This document shows positions 6,426 to 9,488 of a stretch of 9,488 bases of DNA, in pieces. Numbering within the stretch: position 1 is the first letter of the stretch; each line of letters begins with the position of its first letter. The translations under genes were made by a program, and so were the position numbers. A model generated the notes under the pieces. That model saw nothing but the letters and a program-made list of their open reading frames with translations, did not search any database and was not told where the DNA came from. Source of the DNA: Acidobacteriota bacterium (GTDB lineage Bacteria; Acidobacteriota; Terriglobia; Terriglobales; Acidobacteriaceae); assembly GCA_003224995.1 (NCBI GenBank), contig QIAI01000276.1, forward strand, positions 1 through 9,488, written 5' to 3'.

Positions 6426-8000
6426 ATGTGGAAATTCTGGCGGAATCCGGAATTCGTTCGGCACAAGCGGGCTGAGTTGCGGCCCGCGCGAGCGCTGATG
6501 GTCGCGGTGGTGGTTGTGTTCATTGCCGCGCTGATTGGGCTCGCCTGTTGGAGCGAGCGCCAGGAGATGCTGGAAACTGCCCAGCGAAACGCGCAGCGGC
6601 TCGGGGGGCAATGGGTGCCTTATGCGGAGAAAGTACGCCGGGAAAATCCGCGAGAAACCTGGCTGCTGTTGTGCCGCTGGTTGGTGGGGCTCCAGGCCGG
6701 ACTGGTCCCCTTCTGGTCGATGTTCATGTGCGCCCAAGCAGTGTCCGGAGAGCGCGATCGCAGGACTTGGGATTTTCAGCGCACGACCAGCTTGACAGCC
6801 GCGGAGATCACGTTGGGCAAAGTGTTAGGCGAGCCGATCCTGGGCTATTTTGCCGCGCTTTGCGTGCTTCCCATCACCATTTGGGCGGGTGTCGCCGGGG
6901 GAATTTCGTTCTGGTCGTTGCTGGCGGGCTACGTCGGCCTGTTTGCGGGAGCGTTGTTCCTTGGCCTGAGCGGCCTCTGGCTCTCCACTATGCTCGAGAG
7001 CCGGAGCCGTGGAGTCGGACTGATCGGAGCGCTGTTTGTGTTTTGTCTGATGATGGGCACTTACGCATTCGCGGCCTCGTGGTTTCCCGGCTTGGCTGGT
7101 TTCAGTCCGGTGGCCGGATTGCACTCGATTTTGGGAATCAAACTCGTTGAAGCACGAGAAGTCACGCCCATGCTGTTCGGGCATGAGGTGCCATGGGTGC
7201 TGGTCAGCCTTCTGCTTTACGCTTCGTTCGGGGCGTGGATCACGATCATGATTCTGCGAAATCTGAAGCGGGACTATAGCGAGCTTCGTCCGCTTTCGCG
7301 CTGGCAAGTGGTGGGGTGCGTCGCATTTCTTAATTTCATGTTCTACGCGCTCTTCAGCCGTAACGGAGAAGTGGTGAAGTCCGACGAGCTTGCGAGCTTC
7401 ATGGTGGCTGTGAACGGAGCGATCCTGTTTCTTGTCGGTTTGGGATCACTGACCCCGCTCGAGCGTCTCAAGGTCTGGTGGAGAGAACGCGCCGAAGGTA
7501 CGGCCAACATGTTTTCGGAAAATGGCTTGCCTTGGCCGTGGCTGCTTCTCTCCGGAGTGGTGGCCTACGCGTTCATGGTTTGGGACATTCTGGCCTGGCG
7601 AATGGCACTTGATTTTCACTCGAGGTCGCTGCGCACGGCAGCCCTGGAATTGCTGGTAGTGCTGATCTTCATCACCCGCGACATACTCTTTATTCAGTGG
7701 TGCACGCTCACCCGGCTCCGTCAGCCCGTTCTAAAAGGTGTTCTGTTTTTGTGCCTGTATTACGCGACGGCGGGAGTTGTAATCGCGATTTCGAGCATCT
7801 CCGGCGAAGCCGCGGCCGTTTCTGCCATGAATCTCTTGACGCCGTTCGGCATCTTCGATCCCCGCTCCGAGTGGGGCCACTCGGCAATCAGTACTTATGG
7901 AGGGATGGCGCTGCAGGTGGGCCTCATTGCCATGATTCTGGTGGCAATCAGCAACCGGCTAGGGCGGCCGAGCCTCGTCCCGGCCGTTAGCGAGGGCTGA
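6426..8000 (+). CDS. ABC-2-type permease, 12-segment
   Basis: Membrane subunit of the exporter, 524 residues. I count about twelve hydrophobic segments (near 24-42, 86-103, 137-158, 163-186, 197-220, 255-277, 295-311, 322-341, 370-391, 404-426, 435-455 and 491-510), twice the six of a classical ABC-2 permease subunit. An extracytoplasmic stretch of about 40 charged residues follows the first segment, and the cytoplasmic AQAVSGERDRRTWDFQRTTSL region is the typical ABC-2 coupling element. The ATG begins directly after the ATPase TAG (TAGATG), with GAGGTG at 6414-6419 as ribosome site, so the two are co-translated. Substrate is not evident; no lantibiotic, drug or polysaccharide genes lie beside it. 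It could be a fused two-domain permease or act as one half-size unit with a second, degenerate half. The gene ends at TGA 7998-8000 and converges on the oxidase gene. Confidence 0.85.
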   Translation: MWKFWRNPEFVRHKRAELRPARALMVAVVVVFIAALIGLACWSERQEMLETAQRNAQRLGGQWVPYAEKVRRENPRETWLLLCRWLVGLQAGLVPFWSMFMCAQAVSGERDRRTWDFQRTTSLTAAEITLGKVLGEPILGYFAALCVLPITIWAGVAGGISFWSLLAGYVGLFAGALFLGLSGLWLSTMLESRSRGVGLIGALFVFCLMMGTYAFAASWFPGLAGFSPVAGLHSILGIKLVEAREVTPMLFGHEVPWVLVSLLLYASFGAWITIMILRNLKRDYSELRPLSRWQVVGCVAFLNFMFYALFSRNGEVVKSDELASFMVAVNGAILFLVGLGSLTPLERLKVWWRERAEGTANMFSENGLPWPWLLLSGVVAYAFMVWDILAWRMALDFHSRSLRTAALELLVVLIFITRDILFIQWCTLTRLRQPVLKGVLFLCLYYATAGVVIAISSISGEAAAVSAMNLLTPFGIFDPRSEWGHSAISTYGGMALQVGLIAMILVAISNRLGRPSLVPAVSEG

Positions 8001-8080
8001 GGTTTAGTCGGCGTGGTTGTGGCCGCGATTCACATCCCAGATTTCCGCTTTCGGTTTTCTGCAGCGGATACATCAAAAGC

Positions 8081-9488
8081 CTAAGTCCTCGCGGTCACGG
8101 ATTGCGGGTCCATAATTCCGAGTGTTTTCAGCGTCTCTTCCGCCGCGGCTGTTCCCGACCGCACGCAGTCGGGCACGCCGATCCCGCTGTAGCCATTGCC
8201 TGCGAGCGACAGCCCAGAAAGCTTCTGGCGATGCGCTGCAATGCGCTGCAGGCGCTCCAGATGCCCGACGCCGTACTGCGCCATCGCACCCTTCCACTTG
8301 AATACCCGGGCAAATAGCGGCTCAGCCTTGAGATGGAGAATCTGATCGAGTTCTTCGCGCACGATGCGCAGGATCTCTTCCTCGGAGAGCGCCAGCGTCT
8401 GCTCGCCGCGCGCTCCGCCCAGAAAACAGCGAATGATGGCGCGGTCGTCGGGCGCGCGATGGGGGAATTTGTTGTGCACAAACGTTGCTGCCAGCATGCG
8501 CTTGCCTTCACTGCGCGGCACCAGGAATCCAAAGCCGGGGGGAAGCGAGTCGCGCACCTGCTTGTCATACCCGAGGGCGACTGTCACCGACGAACTGTAT
8601 GCGATAGCTCCCAGTTCGGCAGCGAGTTCGGCGCCGCAGCGCTGCAACAAAACGGCCGCCGCCTTGGTGGGGAGCGCGACGATCACCGCGTCGAATTGAT
8701 CCGACTGCATGCCTGCCGAAACCATCCAGCTACCGGCCTCGGGCGCGACCGCCTGCACGGTCGCTCCGGAGCGCAAAGCGTCGGACGGCAGCGCGGCAAC
8801 CAGCGCATCCACCATCTGCTGCATGCCTTCTTTCAGGGAGGTGAACAGCGGGCGCGGCGCGGTCCTGGGGCCGCGAGACATCGCGCTGCGCGCGGCCAGC
8901 ATGGCGCGACCCAGACTTCCGTACCTGGCTTCCATCTCCGCAAAACGCGGCAGCACGGCTCGGACGCTCAGCTGGGAAGCTTCTCCGCCATACACGCCCG
9001 AGAGCAGAGGATCGGCCAACCGGTCGACCATCTCGGAACCGTAATGCCGTTCCACAAAGGCTGCGACCGACTCGTCGCCATTCGCTTTGTGCGGCGGGTG
9101 AAACCACTCGCGCGCCATGCGCAGCTTCGTTTGCATGGAGAACAGCGGCGAAAGGACGGTCGGTGTGAGCTTGGTGGGGACCATGAACATCAGCCCGTCC
9201 GGCATTTCCACCAGCTTGCCGTGCACCAGGATGTAGGTTTTGCGCTCGGCATCGTTGGAGCCGATTAACTGGTCGGCAAGTCCGAGCTTGCCGCAGAGTT
9301 CGATGGCCCAGGGCTTTTCAGTGAGAAATGAGTCGGCGCCCGCCTCCAGCAGACAATCATCAACCCGGTCAGTGACCAGTACGCCGCCAAAACGCGCTGC
9401 GGCTTCGAACAAGACGTACTCCACCTCAATCCCGCCGCGCCGCTTTTCCTCTAGCGCATAAGCGGCCGCAAGACCGGAAATCCCTCCG
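8081..9488 (-). CDS. hemG: Protoporphyrinogen/coproporphyrinogen III oxidase, HemY type, 5'-truncated
   Basis: FAD-dependent, oxygen-using oxidase of heme biosynthesis that converts protoporphyrinogen IX (or coproporphyrinogen III) to the porphyrin; which of the two cannot be read from the sequence. The reading frame is open to the right edge, and its first visible residues, GGISGLAAAYALE, belong to the N-terminal GxGxxG dinucleotide-binding motif, so only a few codons and the start lie outside. About 468 residues are present. Supporting features are the FGG..L.TDRVDD..LEAGADSFL segment that follows the Rossmann motif, the central DRLADPLLSGVYGGEASQLSVRAVLPRF block typical of the family, and the C-terminal FAD motif LAGNGYSGIGVPDCVRSG. 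It ends at TAG 8083-8081, 80 bp from the converging permease stop, without an obvious terminator between them. The symbol hemG is used loosely; hemY is the name in Bacillus. Confidence 0.92.
   Translation of the reverse strand, partial: GGISGLAAAYALEEKRRGGIEVEYVLFEAAARFGGVLVTDRVDDCLLEAGADSFLTEKPWAIELCGKLGLADQLIGSNDAERKTYILVHGKLVEMPDGLMFMVPTKLTPTVLSPLFSMQTKLRMAREWFHPPHKANGDESVAAFVERHYGSEMVDRLADPLLSGVYGGEASQLSVRAVLPRFAEMEARYGSLGRAMLAARSAMSRGPRTAPRPLFTSLKEGMQQMVDALVAALPSDALRSGATVQAVAPEAGSWMVSAGMQSDQFDAVIVALPTKAAAVLLQRCGAELAAELGAIAYSSSVTVALGYDKQVRDSLPPGFGFLVPRSEGKRMLAATFVHNKFPHRAPDDRAIIRCFLGGARGEQTLALSEEEILRIVREELDQILHLKAEPLFARVFKWKGAMAQYGVGHLERLQRIAAHRQKLSGLSLAGNGYSGIGVPDCVRSGTAAAEETLKTLGIMDPQSVTART

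Noticed and set aside
8044..8068. TCCGCT/AGCGGA hairpin between the converging genes as a terminator
   Set aside because: Only 6 bp with a 13-nt loop and no adjacent T tract on either strand.
8333..9268. Plus-strand open frame of 311 codons opposite the heme oxidase gene
   Set aside because: Long antisense frames are expected in GC-rich coding DNA; the minus-strand protein matches a known family along its length.

Overview
The window reads like chromosomal DNA of an Acidobacteriota member (Terriglobia-like). It is GC-rich, and the proteins have a composition I associate with that group: a secreted alkaline-phosphatase-superfamily enzyme, a CDP-alcohol phosphotransferase/GtrA pair, an ABC ATPase with a 12-segment ABC-2 permease, and a HemY/HemG-type oxidase. 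The assignment rests on recognition of protein style, not on a marker gene. No mobile element, CRISPR array, tRNA or rRNA is visible.

Layout. Positions 1-140 hold a short degenerate repeat tract followed by a strong intrinsic terminator pointing right, probably closing a gene left of the window. A secreted phosphatase-like gene (2204 to 199, minus strand) is split by a one-base frameshift near 1243-1245. A 235-bp divergent intergenic region, with a plausible promoter for the phosphatase and some inverted repeats, separates it from a murJ-like flippase gene (2440-3969, plus). After a 214-bp gap with a potentially structured leader and a perfect Shine-Dalgarno comes a CDP-alcohol phosphotransferase gene (4184-4847), broken by an apparent internal deletion, and overlapping by 4 bp a gtrA-family gene (4844-5242). 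A 253-bp region with a direct repeat and a candidate ECF-like promoter precedes an abutting ABC exporter pair (ATPase ending at 6425, permease 6426-8000). The right end is a converging, 5'-truncated heme-biosynthesis oxidase gene (9488 to 8081, minus).

How the genes work together. The murJ-like, CDP-alcohol phosphotransferase and GtrA proteins are all membrane proteins of types that handle lipid-linked precursors, so the middle of the window may be an envelope lipid or glycan module. The ABC pair is a separate exporter or membrane-remodelling unit, and the oxidase belongs to heme synthesis and is unrelated. A striking feature is three breaks of reading frame in 9.5 kb (phosphatase, phosphotransferase, and the N-terminal extension of the ABC ATPase). 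Either this is a draft or metagenomic assembly with indel errors, or several genes are decaying. I see no clear new defence or mobile system; the best leads are the structured leader before 4184, the direct repeat at 5386-5431, and the membrane-lipid gene neighbourhood.
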